A stretch of 38,216 nucleotides of DNA from Acidimicrobiaceae bacterium (GCA_003133545.1 PKYA01000052.1:30576-68791); one strand, 5' to 3'. Numbered from the stretch's first letter, positions 8,557 through 16,132 are shown. Made by a program: numbers and translations. Notes: generated by a model not told the origin, from the sequence alone.

Positions 8557-9641
8557 TGAAGCCGATCCGGGCCCGGCGCGCAGGTCCCGTCCCCCATCCG
8601 GCCCACGGCGTCGACGACGTGGCGCACCAGGTCGCCCTCACCGGCGATGACCAGGAGCTCATGGTTCGACAGATGCGAGACCCGACCCACCTTCACCCCC
8701 GACGGGTCGTAGATCCCGATCCGGGCGCCGACGTAGCGTGCGGAATCGAACGCCAACGTCGCCACCTCCCTGCCCTCGCCGCACAGGGTCTCCAACTCCG
8801 CGACCCCCAGCCAGGACTCGTCGTTGTACGACAGCACCAGCAGCTCGCAGTCGACGCCGCGCACCGTCTGGCGCAGGGCATCGGGCATGGTCCGCTTCGA
8901 GTTGAACGCGCTGCGGGTGGAGGGGTCGCGCGCATCGATCCTCTTGCGGGCCACGCCGTACGGCTCGGGCGCATCCCAGGCCACCAACGTTTCCCACACG
9001 TGATAGTTGGTGAAGTAACGGTGCTGGTTGTACGGCGGGTCCAGGTAGGCGAGATCGAAGGGACCGAGAGTCGGCGCCACGACCGCGGCATCACCGCGCA
9101 CCGCACGCCCCGCGCCGGAAAGGAGCTCCGGGACCCGCAGGACCAAGGGATTGGCCGAGCGCGGCGCCCACTGCTTCACGTACGCCATCTGGACGCCGGT
9201 GGTCGAGTCCACCCGGTCCGCCGCCTCGATGAGGCTGGTCAGGAGGAGCGGATAGAGGGGCGACCCCGCATAGCGGCGCTCGATGGCATCGCGGGCGGCA
9301 TCTATGCGCGCCGCGTTGAACGGTTGGAAGAAGCGAGCCTCCTGGCTGAAGGTCCGGTGGACGTAGCCCTGGCGGCCCCGCAGGCGGTTCAGATGGTCAA
9401 TGGCCACGTGCAGCGCGGTCATGTCGACGGCGGCGGCGTCGGTCTCGATGTAGCACTGGGCGAAGATGTGGGCATACCGCGCCGTGTCGACCGCCGTGAC
9501 GGCCACCCCCTGCGTCTTGAAGGCCTGCGCCACGCGGGTCGTCCCGGTGAACAGGTCGAGCGCTGTGCGGGCGCCAGAAGCGGCGCAGAGCTGCGCCAGC
9601 ACGGGGACGAGCCGTCGCTTGGACCCCAGGTACTTGATCAC
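8544..9641 (-). CDS. DNA adenine methyltransferase, D12/FokI-M-like
   Basis: This 365-aa protein begins IKYLGSKRRLVPVLAQL, has the SAM-binding motif I LDLFTGTTRVAQAF and the catalytic motif DLAYLDPPYNQHRYFTNYH. These are the hallmarks of N6-adenine methyltransferases of the D12 class, where DPPY contacts the flipped adenine. No restriction endonuclease is next to it, so it looks like a solitary methyltransferase. It starts with GTG at 9641 and heads the minus-strand unit that continues into ppk2. A TAGGGT hexamer ends 6 nt upstream of the GTG, so the transcript may be leaderless. The recognition site is unknown. Confidence 0.88.
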   Translation of the reverse strand: MIKYLGSKRRLVPVLAQLCAASGARTALDLFTGTTRVAQAFKTQGVAVTAVDTARYAHIFAQCYIETDAAAVDMTALHVAIDHLNRLRGRQGYVHRTFSQEARFFQPFNAARIDAARDAIERRYAGSPLYPLLLTSLIEAADRVDSTTGVQMAYVKQWAPRSANPLVLRVPELLSGAGRAVRGDAAVVAPTLGPFDLAYLDPPYNQHRYFTNYHVWETLVAWDAPEPYGVARKRIDARDPSTRSAFNSKRTMPDALRQTVRGVDCELLVLSYNDESWLGVAELETLCGEGREVATLAFDSARYVGARIGIYDPSGVKVGRVSHLSNHELLVIAGEGDLVRHVVDAVGRMGDGTCAPGPDRLQWAP

Positions 9642-9647
9642 GGGAAC

Positions 9648-9657
9648 ACCCTACGAT
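9648..9657. promoter_or_regulatory. Overlapping divergent -10 elements (leaderless pair)
   Basis: On the plus strand TACGAT (9652-9657) ends 6 nt before the ATG at 9664. On the minus strand TAGGGT (9653-9648) ends 6 nt before the GTG at 9641. Both fit the TANNNT form of a -10 box and share the same TA base pairs. In each case a transcript starting 7 nt past the hexamer would begin exactly at the start codon, as in actinobacterial leaderless mRNAs. No convincing -35 is seen for either. The placement is seen directly; promoter activity is inferred. Confidence 0.5.
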
Positions 9658-9663
9658 GGCCGC

Positions 9664-10374
9664 ATGACGACAGAGGGGACCGCTGACGCGCACTGGGTGC
9701 GCTGGCACCGCAGCTACGAGGATCCCGACTCCCCGCTCTCGGCGCGCCTCCGTCTGGTGCAGGCAGGCGTGCGCCGGGTCCTTTACGACCATCTGCCCGG
9801 GCCCATCCGCGTGGCGAGCATGTGCGCCGGGCAGGGCCGGGACGTGATTGATGTGGTGGCTAGCCACGCGCGGCGCGCCGACGTGCGGGCTGTGCTGGTC
9901 GAGCTCGATCCCGGGCTGGTGGAATTCGCCTGTGCCCGCGCGGCGGCCGTCGGATTGGGTGACCTGATCGAGGTGGTCCAGGGCGACGCGGCGCTGGTCC
10001 GCTATTACTCGGACGTCCTCCCGGCCGACCTGGTGCTCGTGTGCGGCGTGTTCGGCAATATCAGCGAGACGGACATTCGGGCGACGGTGACGGCGCTGCC
10101 CTCGCTGTGTGCACCCGGCGCAACGGTCATCTGGACCCGGCACCGCCGCCCCCCGGATCTCACCCCGACCATCCGGGCCTGGTTCGCTGCCGCCGGGTTC
10201 GAGGAGGTGTCGTTCGACGCTCCCGAGCCCTACGTCCTCAGCGTCGGATGCCACCGGCTCCGCCCGGCGCCGGCGGATGAAGCCGTCGCACGCAGCACTG
10301 CCGCCGTCCCGGATGCCGCCACGCTGGACCGCCACTTGTTCGATTTCACCGGGGACGGTGCGCTGCCGGCCTGA
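9664..10374 (+). CDS. Class I SAM-dependent methyltransferase
   Basis: The 236-aa product has a Rossmann methyltransferase core: motif I ASMCAGQGRDVIDVV, the acidic end of strand 2 in AVLVELDPGLVEFA and the ADLVLVCGVFGNISETD segment. It ends with a C-terminal extension beyond residue ~205. The acceptor is unknown. The frame is open well upstream, but the ATG at 9664 gives the expected domain start and has a -10 hexamer 6 nt before it. It is divergent from the DNA methyltransferase across 22 bp and is followed 91 nt later by the AIM24-family gene, which has its own ribosome site. Confidence 0.82.
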   Translation: MTTEGTADAHWVRWHRSYEDPDSPLSARLRLVQAGVRRVLYDHLPGPIRVASMCAGQGRDVIDVVASHARRADVRAVLVELDPGLVEFACARAAAVGLGDLIEVVQGDAALVRYYSDVLPADLVLVCGVFGNISETDIRATVTALPSLCAPGATVIWTRHRRPPDLTPTIRAWFAAAGFEEVSFDAPEPYVLSVGCHRLRPAPADEAVARSTAAVPDAATLDRHLFDFTGDGALPA

Positions 10375-10465
10375 GTTCGTGACGAATGTGGGATCTCCCG
10401 GAAACCCGCACGGCCCGCCGCTACGCTCGCGTCACCCGCAGTGCCGAGACGCCCAGGAGGCAGCC

Positions 10466-11218
10466 ATGGACGAGACGATTCACGGGACGGTCATGCCGGT
10501 GCTGGAGCTCTCGCTCCAGCCGGGCGAGTCGGTCGTTTCCGAGGTGGGGGAGTTCAGCTGGATGACCGACGCCATACAGTTCACCACGGGAGCCGGCGGG
10601 GGAATGGGCGGCAAGGGGATCATGGGCGCGGTCAAGCGGGCCGTGGCCGGGAGCTCCATCCTCTTGACCACCTACACCGCCGAGGGCGGCGTGGGCTCCA
10701 TCTCGTTCGCCTCCAAGTTGCCGGGCCACATCGTGCCGATCGACATCTCCCCGGGGAACGACTTCATGGTCCACCGCCACGGCTTCATGTGCGCCACGCC
10801 AGGCGTGGAGTTGGCGCTCGGCTTCCAGCAGTCCATCCGCGGCGGGATCTTCGGCGGCATGGGCTTCATTCTCCAGAAGCTGACCGGAACCGGGCGGGCC
10901 TGGATCGACCTCTCCGGAGAGGTGCTCGCCTTCGACCTGCAGCCCGGCCAGACCATGCGGGTGCACCCGGGCCACGTGGGCCTGTTCCAGGCCTCGGTGC
11001 AGTTCAGCGTGCAACGTGTGCCCGGACTGGTGAACCGCTACATGGGCGACGACGGCCACCACTTCGCCATGATGACCGGCCCGGGGCGAATTTGGCTGCA
11101 ATCGATGCCGGTGGCCATCTTGGCCGGGGCCATTGAGCCCTTCCTGCCCGACAAGGGCAGGGGTGACGACGTCGCCGCCGGTGCCGCCGGCGGGCTGCTG
11201 GGCAACCTGCTGAAGTAG
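10466..11218 (+). CDS. AIM24 family protein (TIGR00266-like)
   Basis: The 250-aa protein is a repeated beta-sheet, glycine-rich AIM24/TIGR00266-type protein. Recognisable stretches are LQPGESVVSEVGEFSWM, a Gly-rich GGGMGGKGIMGAVKRA loop, AFASKLPGHIVPID-like strands and the C-terminal GGLLGNLLK. Fungal AIM24 affects mitochondrial membrane organisation; the bacterial role is unclear. The ATG at 10466 has a perfect AGGAGG at 10455-10460 with 5-nt spacing. A TACGCT hexamer at 10422-10427 may be its -10. It converges on the minus-strand gene ending at 11229 with a 10-bp gap, and no other AIM24 copy is seen in the window. Confidence 0.85.
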   Translation: MDETIHGTVMPVLELSLQPGESVVSEVGEFSWMTDAIQFTTGAGGGMGGKGIMGAVKRAVAGSSILLTTYTAEGGVGSISFASKLPGHIVPIDISPGNDFMVHRHGFMCATPGVELALGFQQSIRGGIFGGMGFILQKLTGTGRAWIDLSGEVLAFDLQPGQTMRVHPGHVGLFQASVQFSVQRVPGLVNRYMGDDGHHFAMMTGPGRIWLQSMPVAILAGAIEPFLPDKGRGDDVAAGAAGGLLGNLLK

Positions 11219-11228
11219 GGCGCCGCTC

Positions 11229-12224
11229 TCAGACGGGACCGGCCGAGGGCGCGGCCGGGTCGGGCTGGTTCCACTCGATCCACCCCATGCCCATCCGCCC
11301 GTCATCGAGTCCGTAGCGCACCATGGCCCGGGGGAAGCGGCTGATCCGGCCATCGTCGTCGTTGCGCAGGAGGACCGGACCGAAGGCAATTGGGGTGACG
11401 TCGATGGCCAGGTTCTGGACAGGGCTGCCATCGTCGCCCGTTCCGGCGGCGACGAGTATCCGCGCCGAGCGCGGGAGGCCGTGCGGCCCCACGTCCTCGC
11501 TGACCGAGAGACCGGTGATGGAGCGGACCCGAAATGGGGCACCTGCGGCACCGTCCGGCGCCTGGACGTAGCCCAAGGCCACCGGGAAGCCCGGCATGCG
11601 GATGTCGACCAGGTGGACGCGGGTGCCGTCATCGAGGCGCGCGGAGGACCAGCACCATCCGAAGGCCCACCAGTCGCGTACGCCCCACGAATGGTCGCGC
11701 TGTCCCTGCCCCTGGACGGCGAACGGGACGCCGCCGATGGAGACGGTGCCCGTCACCGTGCAGGGGATCTCATAGCGCGTGGTGACGTCGTAGTGGTAGG
11801 GCGTGCCGTCTGTCGTCCAGCTCAGATCGATGCCGAGCTCCACCTCCGCTCCTGACCCGTCCCCGTAGGCATCCTCGGGGCGCTCGAGGATCTGGGCCGG
11901 CGCCGAGGCCACGATGCGGAACTCCTGCAGGGGGCGGACCAGCTCGAGCTCTATGCGGGTCGGCCCCTCTTGCACCACCAGCGCGTCGCCGGCGGGCACG
12001 GGGAGGTGGTAGTTGACCGAGCAGACCCCCGGGCGGTCGGGACCGACGATCCAAGTCGTCCACCAGGCGACCTGACGGTTCGGGTAGAGGCCGAGCCGGA
12101 TCCAGCCGCCGAGCGTGCCGTCCGCGCGCACGAAATCGGCGTAGTACGACTCGTTCCACAGGTCGTCGGCATCCGGCGGGTGCCTTCGTTCATCGTCGGG
12201 AGCGACGATGTGGGCAGGTGTCAT
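11229..12224 (-). CDS. Lipocalin-like (AttH/CrtC-type, DUF7064/7065-like) protein
   Basis: The 331-aa protein is rich in beta strands and Trp. It contains NESYYADFVRADGTLGGWIRLGLYPN and the diagnostic-looking RDHSWGVRDWWAFGW segment near residue 185. This resembles the tandem-lipocalin AttH/hydroxyneurosporene-synthase group and the DUF7064/DUF7065 proteins often found in lipid or steroid catabolic regions of actinobacteria. The frame extends very far upstream, but that part is a shadow; I start at the ATG at 12224, which overlaps the VOC gene stop as ATGA. Function is not established; a hydratase or isomerase on an apolar substrate is a guess. Confidence 0.65.
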   Translation of the reverse strand: MTPAHIVAPDDERRHPPDADDLWNESYYADFVRADGTLGGWIRLGLYPNRQVAWWTTWIVGPDRPGVCSVNYHLPVPAGDALVVQEGPTRIELELVRPLQEFRIVASAPAQILERPEDAYGDGSGAEVELGIDLSWTTDGTPYHYDVTTRYEIPCTVTGTVSIGGVPFAVQGQGQRDHSWGVRDWWAFGWCWSSARLDDGTRVHLVDIRMPGFPVALGYVQAPDGAAGAPFRVRSITGLSVSEDVGPHGLPRSARILVAAGTGDDGSPVQNLAIDVTPIAFGPVLLRNDDDGRISRFPRAMVRYGLDDGRMGMGWIEWNQPDPAAPSAGPV

Positions 12225-12883
12225 AAGACGGGCGAGCTCCGGGGCGCCCGGTCGGAGTCGACGTCGTCGGGCCCGAGAGAACGTGTCCAACAGGCAAACT
12301 CGAGCAGAATGCCGTCGGGGTCCAAGAAGTAGACGCTGCGCATGAACACGCCCGGGTGGACCTCGGCGCTGATCCCGAACTCGCTGTCGTCGTGATTGGC
12401 TACCTCCGTACAGTCGATGCCGGCCGCCACCAGGCGGGCTCGGTACTCCTCGATCTTCTCCGGAGCGACGTCGAACGCCACGTGGTTCATGGAGCCGACG
12501 GCGCTGGTGAGATCTCCTTGATCCGGTCGCCCCTTGGGGGCGCTGATCCCCGGCACGCCATCGGGTGCCCCGGGGAACCAGAAGAAGGCCAGGCAGTCGC
12601 CACCGCCGCAGTCGAAGAAGAAATGCTGTCCCATTCCGGCCGGCAGAGCGATGGTCTTTACCAGTGGCATGCCCAGCACATTGGAGTAGAAGTCCACGGT
12701 GCGCGCCATGTCCCGGCAGACCAGTGCGAGGTGGTTGACTCCCCGCAACTCGAAACCCCCCTGCGACTCTAATTGCTGCGTTTTTGGCGCGGTCAACCGC
12801 GTCGCTGCGGTCGGTCGCGGCAATGTCGTCGTGGCGCGCGCCGCGGGCGTCGCCCGTGTCGGGGGGTCCCTGGGCGTGGCCAT
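12221..12883 (-). CDS. VOC family protein (extradiol dioxygenase-like)
   Basis: The 220-aa product has one complete vicinal-oxygen-chelate unit made of two beta-alpha-beta-beta-beta modules. A likely metal-site set is His in GVNHLALVCRD, His in VGSMNHVAFDV and Glu in GILLEFACW. The family covers extradiol dioxygenases, glyoxalases and epimerases, so the reaction is open. The first ~43 residues are Thr/Ala/Pro/Arg-rich and outside the fold. I start at the ATG at 12883 because GGAGAGGAG lies 6 nt upstream. It is translationally coupled (ATGA) to the lipocalin-like gene, which suggests that the two proteins act together. Confidence 0.85.
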   Translation of the reverse strand: MATPRDPPTRATPAARATTTLPRPTAATRLTAPKTQQLESQGGFELRGVNHLALVCRDMARTVDFYSNVLGMPLVKTIALPAGMGQHFFFDCGGGDCLAFFWFPGAPDGVPGISAPKGRPDQGDLTSAVGSMNHVAFDVAPEKIEEYRARLVAAGIDCTEVANHDDSEFGISAEVHPGVFMRSVYFLDPDGILLEFACWTRSLGPDDVDSDRAPRSSPVL

Positions 12884-12939
12884 CGCGCGCTCCTCTCCGG
12901 TTCGCCTGCTCGGAGGTCGAACGGAGACAGGATAGGCGC

Positions 12940-12968
12940 GGTGCAATCCTCCGGGAGGCTTCGGCCGT
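12940..12968 (+). promoter_or_regulatory. Leader/promoter motif, copy 2 of 2
   Basis: GGTGCAATCC (12940-12949), CGGGAGGC (12952-12959) and CGGCCGT (12962-12968) repeat the block order seen at 1942-1975. Here the motif lies 33 nt before the start codon of the secreted-protein gene and could be its promoter -10 region or a short hairpin leader (CCTC-CGG-GAGG). Variable spacing between blocks argues against simple duplication of a long segment. Confidence 0.35.
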
Positions 12969-13001
12969 ATTTCCAGCGACCCGAGGAAAGGACACCACGA
13001 C

Positions 13002-13877
13002 ATGGAAGAGCGGATGGAGCGGAGACGGAGGAGCGGCGCGGTGCGGTTGGCCGGCGGCACACTGGCTGTCATCACATTGGGCGGGGGTGCCCTTGTGGCA
13101 GCGACGCTGCCGTTCTCCGTACCGGCTTCGGCCAAGAGCTCCCTGTTGGGCAAGACGCTGACCATCAGAACCGCGCACGTGGCGAGTCTCGGCACGGTCC
13201 TGGCGAGCGCCTCTGGCCAGACGCTGTATCACTACACGTCGGACCCCGTCGGGAAGGTCACGTGCACCGGCGCCTGCGCCAAGGTGTGGCCGCCGTTGCT
13301 GCTGCCCAAGGGCGTGACGAAGGTAAAAGCACCGCACGGTGTCAAGGGTCTTTCTGCGATCCGCATGGCGGATGGCCGAAGCCAGGTGTTCTTCCACGAC
13401 GAGGCGCTCTACACCTTCGTCAGTGACACCAAGAAGGGCGAGGCCAAGGGGCAGGGAGTCGGGAACGTCTGGTTCGCCTGCCTGGCCGACGGCAAGTCCT
13501 CCGCGGCGCACCCATCGACGGCCACCTCCAGCACGACCGGTGCCGGCACCGGGATGTCGGGCAGTGGGGTCGGAGCTGCGGTGAAGACCTCGAGCTCCTC
13601 CGCGAACACGTCCAAGAGCTCGAAGGCAAATGGCTCGACGCCATCCCCGACGACGCCGAACACCATGCCGACGTCCGGCACCATGTCGACGTCCGGCACC
13701 ATGTCGACGACCGGCACAATGTCGACGACCGGCACCATGCCGACGACGCAGCCGGTGAGCAAGTCGTCCCCCGACTCGCCCCCCACGGATCCCAGCCCTC
13801 CGACCCCGCCGCCGACGACAACGACCCAACCGCCCACGACGACGACGCAACCCCCGACGAGCGGGGTCTCCTACTAG
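13002..13877 (+). CDS. Secreted COG4315-type repeat protein with Thr/Ser/Pro tail
   Basis: The 291-aa protein has an Arg-rich N-terminus and a hydrophobic segment ending near ASA-K at about 44, consistent with export. Two copies of the 'secreted repeat of unknown function' follow: the first contains GQTLYHYTSDPVGKVTCTG and VWPPLL, the second ALYTFVSDTKKGEAKGQG and VWFACLA. No lipobox Cys is seen, unlike many homologues. From residue 165 on, the chain is low-complexity Ser/Thr/Pro with a hexapeptide repeat and a TTTTQPP-rich end, like a cell-wall spacer or O-glycosylated stalk. The ATG at 13002 follows AGGAAAGGA. It diverges from the VOC gene over 118 bp. Confidence 0.82.
   Translation: MEERMERRRRSGAVRLAGGTLAVITLGGGALVAATLPFSVPASAKSSLLGKTLTIRTAHVASLGTVLASASGQTLYHYTSDPVGKVTCTGACAKVWPPLLLPKGVTKVKAPHGVKGLSAIRMADGRSQVFFHDEALYTFVSDTKKGEAKGQGVGNVWFACLADGKSSAAHPSTATSSTTGAGTGMSGSGVGAAVKTSSSSANTSKSSKANGSTPSPTTPNTMPTSGTMSTSGTMSTTGTMSTTGTMPTTQPVSKSSPDSPPTDPSPPTPPPTTTTQPPTTTTQPPTSGVSY
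13659..13748 (+). repeat. 18-bp tandem repeat, five units, coding
   Basis: Five in-frame 18-bp units encode a degenerate hexapeptide, Gly/Asn-Thr-Met-Ser/Pro-Thr-Ser/Thr/Thr, at residues 220-249 of the secreted protein. Units differ by one to three bases. The in-frame, regularly spaced copies suggest length variation by slippage or unequal exchange without frameshift. Confidence 0.85.
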
Positions 13878-13996
13878 AAGAACCACTCGCCCGGTGGGCG
13901 GACATGGGCGCGGCGGCCAAGCAGGGGTGGCACCACGAGGAGAGCGCCACCCGGTAGCCACCCGTAGAGGACCCGCCGCACGGCCCGGTGCAGCGG

Positions 13997-14002
13997 TATC
14001 GT
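13997..14002 (+). promoter_or_regulatory. Possible -10 box (TATCGT)
   Basis: TATCGT ends 5 nt before the ATG at 14008 of the FAD oxidase gene, and no ribosome site is visible. The position is close to that expected of a leaderless promoter, though one base shorter than the ideal spacing. No -35 is evident. Confidence 0.35.
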
Positions 14003-14007
14003 CACCC

Positions 14008-15624
14008 ATGCCTGCAACCGATCCGGCGATGGGGCGGCGCGCCTTTCTGCGACGTGCCGGCACCGCGTCAGCGGCAGTGGGGGCGACCGCCCTGGTCGGC
14101 GTGACGGGGGCGTGCGCGTCCGCCGTCAACCCCTCTCGATCTAAAGACGCTTCCAAGGGCACCACGCGCAGGCCCGGTCGGTCCGGCCCGGCTGCGGGTC
14201 ACCCGAGGTGGAGCGTTCTGGCCGGGATGCTGAGCGGGTCCCTGGTGCTCCCCGGCGAGGCGGCCTATGCCGACAGCGCGCTCCTTTACAACGAAGTGCT
14301 CTCTCCGAGCCCGGCCGCAGTCGCCTACTGCGCGACCGCCGTCGACGTGCAGCGCTGCGTGGCTTTCGCCCGGGCGCACGGCGTGAGGGTGGCTGCCCGT
14401 TCCGGTGGCCATAGCTACGCCGGCTACTCATCGTGCCCTGGCTTGGTCGTCGATGTGTCATCCCTGAACCGTGTCGTCGTCGCAACTGACGGGCGCCATG
14501 CCACTGTGGGCGCCGGCGCGCAGTTGATCGACGTCTACAGCGCATTGGCGTCGGCCGGGTTGCTCGTCCCGGGGGGCTCGTGCCCTACCGTGGGAATTGC
14601 CGGGCTCGCCCTCGGTGGGGGGATCGGTGTGTTCGCACGGGCGTACGGGATGACGTGCGACAACATCGCTGCGCTGGACATCGTGACGGCAGAGGGGTCA
14701 CTGCGCACCTGCTCCCCGCACAGCCATAGTGACCTCTATTGGGCCAGCCAGGGGGGCGGCGGCGGCAATTTCGGCGTGGTGACGTCCTTCACGTTCACCG
14801 TGCACCCCATTCCGGCCGTGACGCTCTTCACGCTCGAATGGCCCTGGGGGGCGGCGGCGTCGGTCCTCGAGGCATGGTTGCGCTGGATGCCCGGCACTCC
14901 CCACGAGCTGTGGTCCAACTGCCAACTTGCGTCGAATGGTGCCTCCGGCGGCGGGTTCCTCAAGGTGACGGGCGTCTTCGCCGGGCCCACCTCCGCCTGC
15001 GCCAGCGCCCTGGCTCCGCTCCTCGCCGCCGTGGGCGCGGCGCCGACCTACCAATTCGTCGGGCCGGAGGACTACATGCGGGCCGTGCTGATCGAAGCGG
15101 GATGCGAAGGAATGACCGTGGCGCAGTGCCATCTCCCGCGCAATCCCGGCGGGACATTGTCGCGGTCGGCCTTTAGCGCGAAGTCCACCTTCGTGAATGC
15201 GCCGATCCCGGTCGCCGGGTCGATGGCGCTGATCGACGCCGTGGACGCGCTGGCGGCGGACGTCCCCGGCGTGGGGGGCGGCATTGTCTTCGACGGCTAC
15301 GGAGGAGTGATCAATCAGGTGCCGGCCGCCGGCACCGCGTTCGTGCACCGCGACGCCATCGCGTGCGCTCAGTACTCGGTCAGCTATGCCAGTGCGATGC
15401 CGGCCCCCTCCGTTGTCGCCGCGGCGCGGAATTGGTTGGGTCAGACTCAAAGCGCGTTGGCCCCCTACGCCCGGGGCTCGTACCAGAATTACATCGACCC
15501 GACACTTCCCGACTGGGCCCAGGCCTACTACGGGTCCAACCTGCCGCGCCTCAGGAAGGTGAAGGGGGTCTACGACCCTGACGACTTCTTTCGCTTCGCC
15601 CAGTCCGTGCCGTTGCCTGCCTGA
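14008..15624 (+). CDS. Tat-exported BBE-like FAD-linked oxidase
   Basis: The 538-aa protein has a twin-arginine leader (MGRRAFLRRAGT, Arg10-Arg11) followed by an Ala/Val-rich hydrophobic stretch and Cys36. The FAD_binding_4 domain includes RSGGHSYAGY with His135 and GGSCPTVGIAGL with Cys192. These two residues are the attachment points of bicovalent FAD in berberine-bridge-enzyme-type oxidases. The C-terminal BBE motif YQNYIDPTLPDWAQAYYG is present near 500, and a final DPDDFFRF block matches the family. It probably oxidises a sugar or alcohol outside the membrane and passes electrons to oxygen. ATGs at 14008 and 14029 both precede the Tat motif. Confidence 0.9.
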   Translation: MPATDPAMGRRAFLRRAGTASAAVGATALVGVTGACASAVNPSRSKDASKGTTRRPGRSGPAAGHPRWSVLAGMLSGSLVLPGEAAYADSALLYNEVLSPSPAAVAYCATAVDVQRCVAFARAHGVRVAARSGGHSYAGYSSCPGLVVDVSSLNRVVVATDGRHATVGAGAQLIDVYSALASAGLLVPGGSCPTVGIAGLALGGGIGVFARAYGMTCDNIAALDIVTAEGSLRTCSPHSHSDLYWASQGGGGGNFGVVTSFTFTVHPIPAVTLFTLEWPWGAAASVLEAWLRWMPGTPHELWSNCQLASNGASGGGFLKVTGVFAGPTSACASALAPLLAAVGAAPTYQFVGPEDYMRAVLIEAGCEGMTVAQCHLPRNPGGTLSRSAFSAKSTFVNAPIPVAGSMALIDAVDALAADVPGVGGGIVFDGYGGVINQVPAAGTAFVHRDAIACAQYSVSYASAMPAPSVVAAARNWLGQTQSALAPYARGSYQNYIDPTLPDWAQAYYGSNLPRLRKVKGVYDPDDFFRFAQSVPLPA

Positions 15625-15649
15625 GGCCTGGTCCCGGCTCTACGACGGT

Positions 15650-15679
15650 GCTGGGGCGGGCGCTGGGGCGGGCGCTGGG
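15650..15679 (+). repeat. 12-bp tandem repeat, about 2.5 units
   Basis: The unit GCTGGGGCGGGC is repeated twice and then partly again, directly upstream of the TACAAT hexamer at 15700. It may be an accident of GC-rich slippage or affect spacing in the promoter of the YbjQ-type operon. Confidence 0.6.
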
Positions 15680-15699
15680 TCTTCCACCAGGTCAGGGGC

Positions 15700-15705
15700 T
15701 ACAAT
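15700..15705 (+). promoter_or_regulatory. -10 box TACAAT for the five-gene operon
   Basis: TACAAT, one base from the TATAAT consensus, ends 7 nt before the ATG at 15713. There is no Shine-Dalgarno between them, so a leaderless transcript starting at or next to the ATG is likely. No good -35 hexamer is present at 17 nt upstream. Confidence 0.55.
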
Positions 15706-15712
15706 CCGGGCG

Positions 15713-16132
15713 ATGACCATGGAGCCGGCCAACGAAGAGGGTGGCGACGCCTTTGATCTCTCGATGGCCATTTCCTCCCTGCAGTCCAACAGCACCGACT
15801 CGCGCATCATGCTCAAGCTGCTCGTGGCACAACTCTCCGAGGTGCTGGGCAATCGCATCGCGGTCGAACGCGCCGGAGGACGGTTCCGCAAGTCCGAGGA
15901 GATCAAATCCGTGGAGATCATCCTTGGAGATGACACCCTGCGAGCGGATGTCGATGGCGCCACGGTACGGTGCAGTATCGGTCACGCCTCTGGCGGTATC
16001 CGCATCCGAAGTGAACAGGTGGGTATGGATGCCTGGCTCACCCGCCTCCTCACCATATTGCACAACGAAGCGTCCCACAGCGAGCAAACCCGTCTCGCCC
16101 TAGAGAACATCGTGATCGGAGAATCATCGTGA
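15713..16132 (+). CDS. Unrecognised 139-aa protein, first gene of YbjQ-type operon
   Basis: I do not recognise this family. The product is soluble, starts acidic (EPANEEGGDAFD), then has a helix-rich segment (residues ~16-45), a strand-rich middle (KSVEIILGDDTLRADVDG, then TVRCSIGHASGGIRI) and a C-terminal helix (WLTRLLTILHNEASHSEQTRLALENI). No signal peptide, membrane segment or catalytic motif is evident. A helix-sheet-helix layout would suit an adaptor. It overlaps the next gene by GTGA, so it is translated with the first YbjQ-like protein. A second in-frame ATG lies at residue 3. The coding call rests on codon bias, the promoter and the overlap. Confidence 0.75.
   Translation: MTMEPANEEGGDAFDLSMAISSLQSNSTDSRIMLKLLVAQLSEVLGNRIAVERAGGRFRKSEEIKSVEIILGDDTLRADVDGATVRCSIGHASGGIRIRSEQVGMDAWLTRLLTILHNEASHSEQTRLALENIVIGESS

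Noticed and set aside
10466-11218. Functional link between the AIM24 gene and the YbjQ-type operon
   Set aside because: Both are poorly understood families, but four unrelated genes lie between them and no shared regulatory site was found.
13888-13900. CGCCC-GGT-GGGCG hairpin after the secreted-protein gene as a terminator
   Set aside because: Short stem with a 3-nt loop and no T-run; expected by chance in this GC content.
12225-14165. Long minus-strand open frame continuing upstream of the lipocalin-like gene for about 650 codons
   Set aside because: It is Arg/Gly/Ala low-complexity, lies opposite or out of phase with three convincing genes, and the ATG at 12224 with its ATGA overlap explains the real start.
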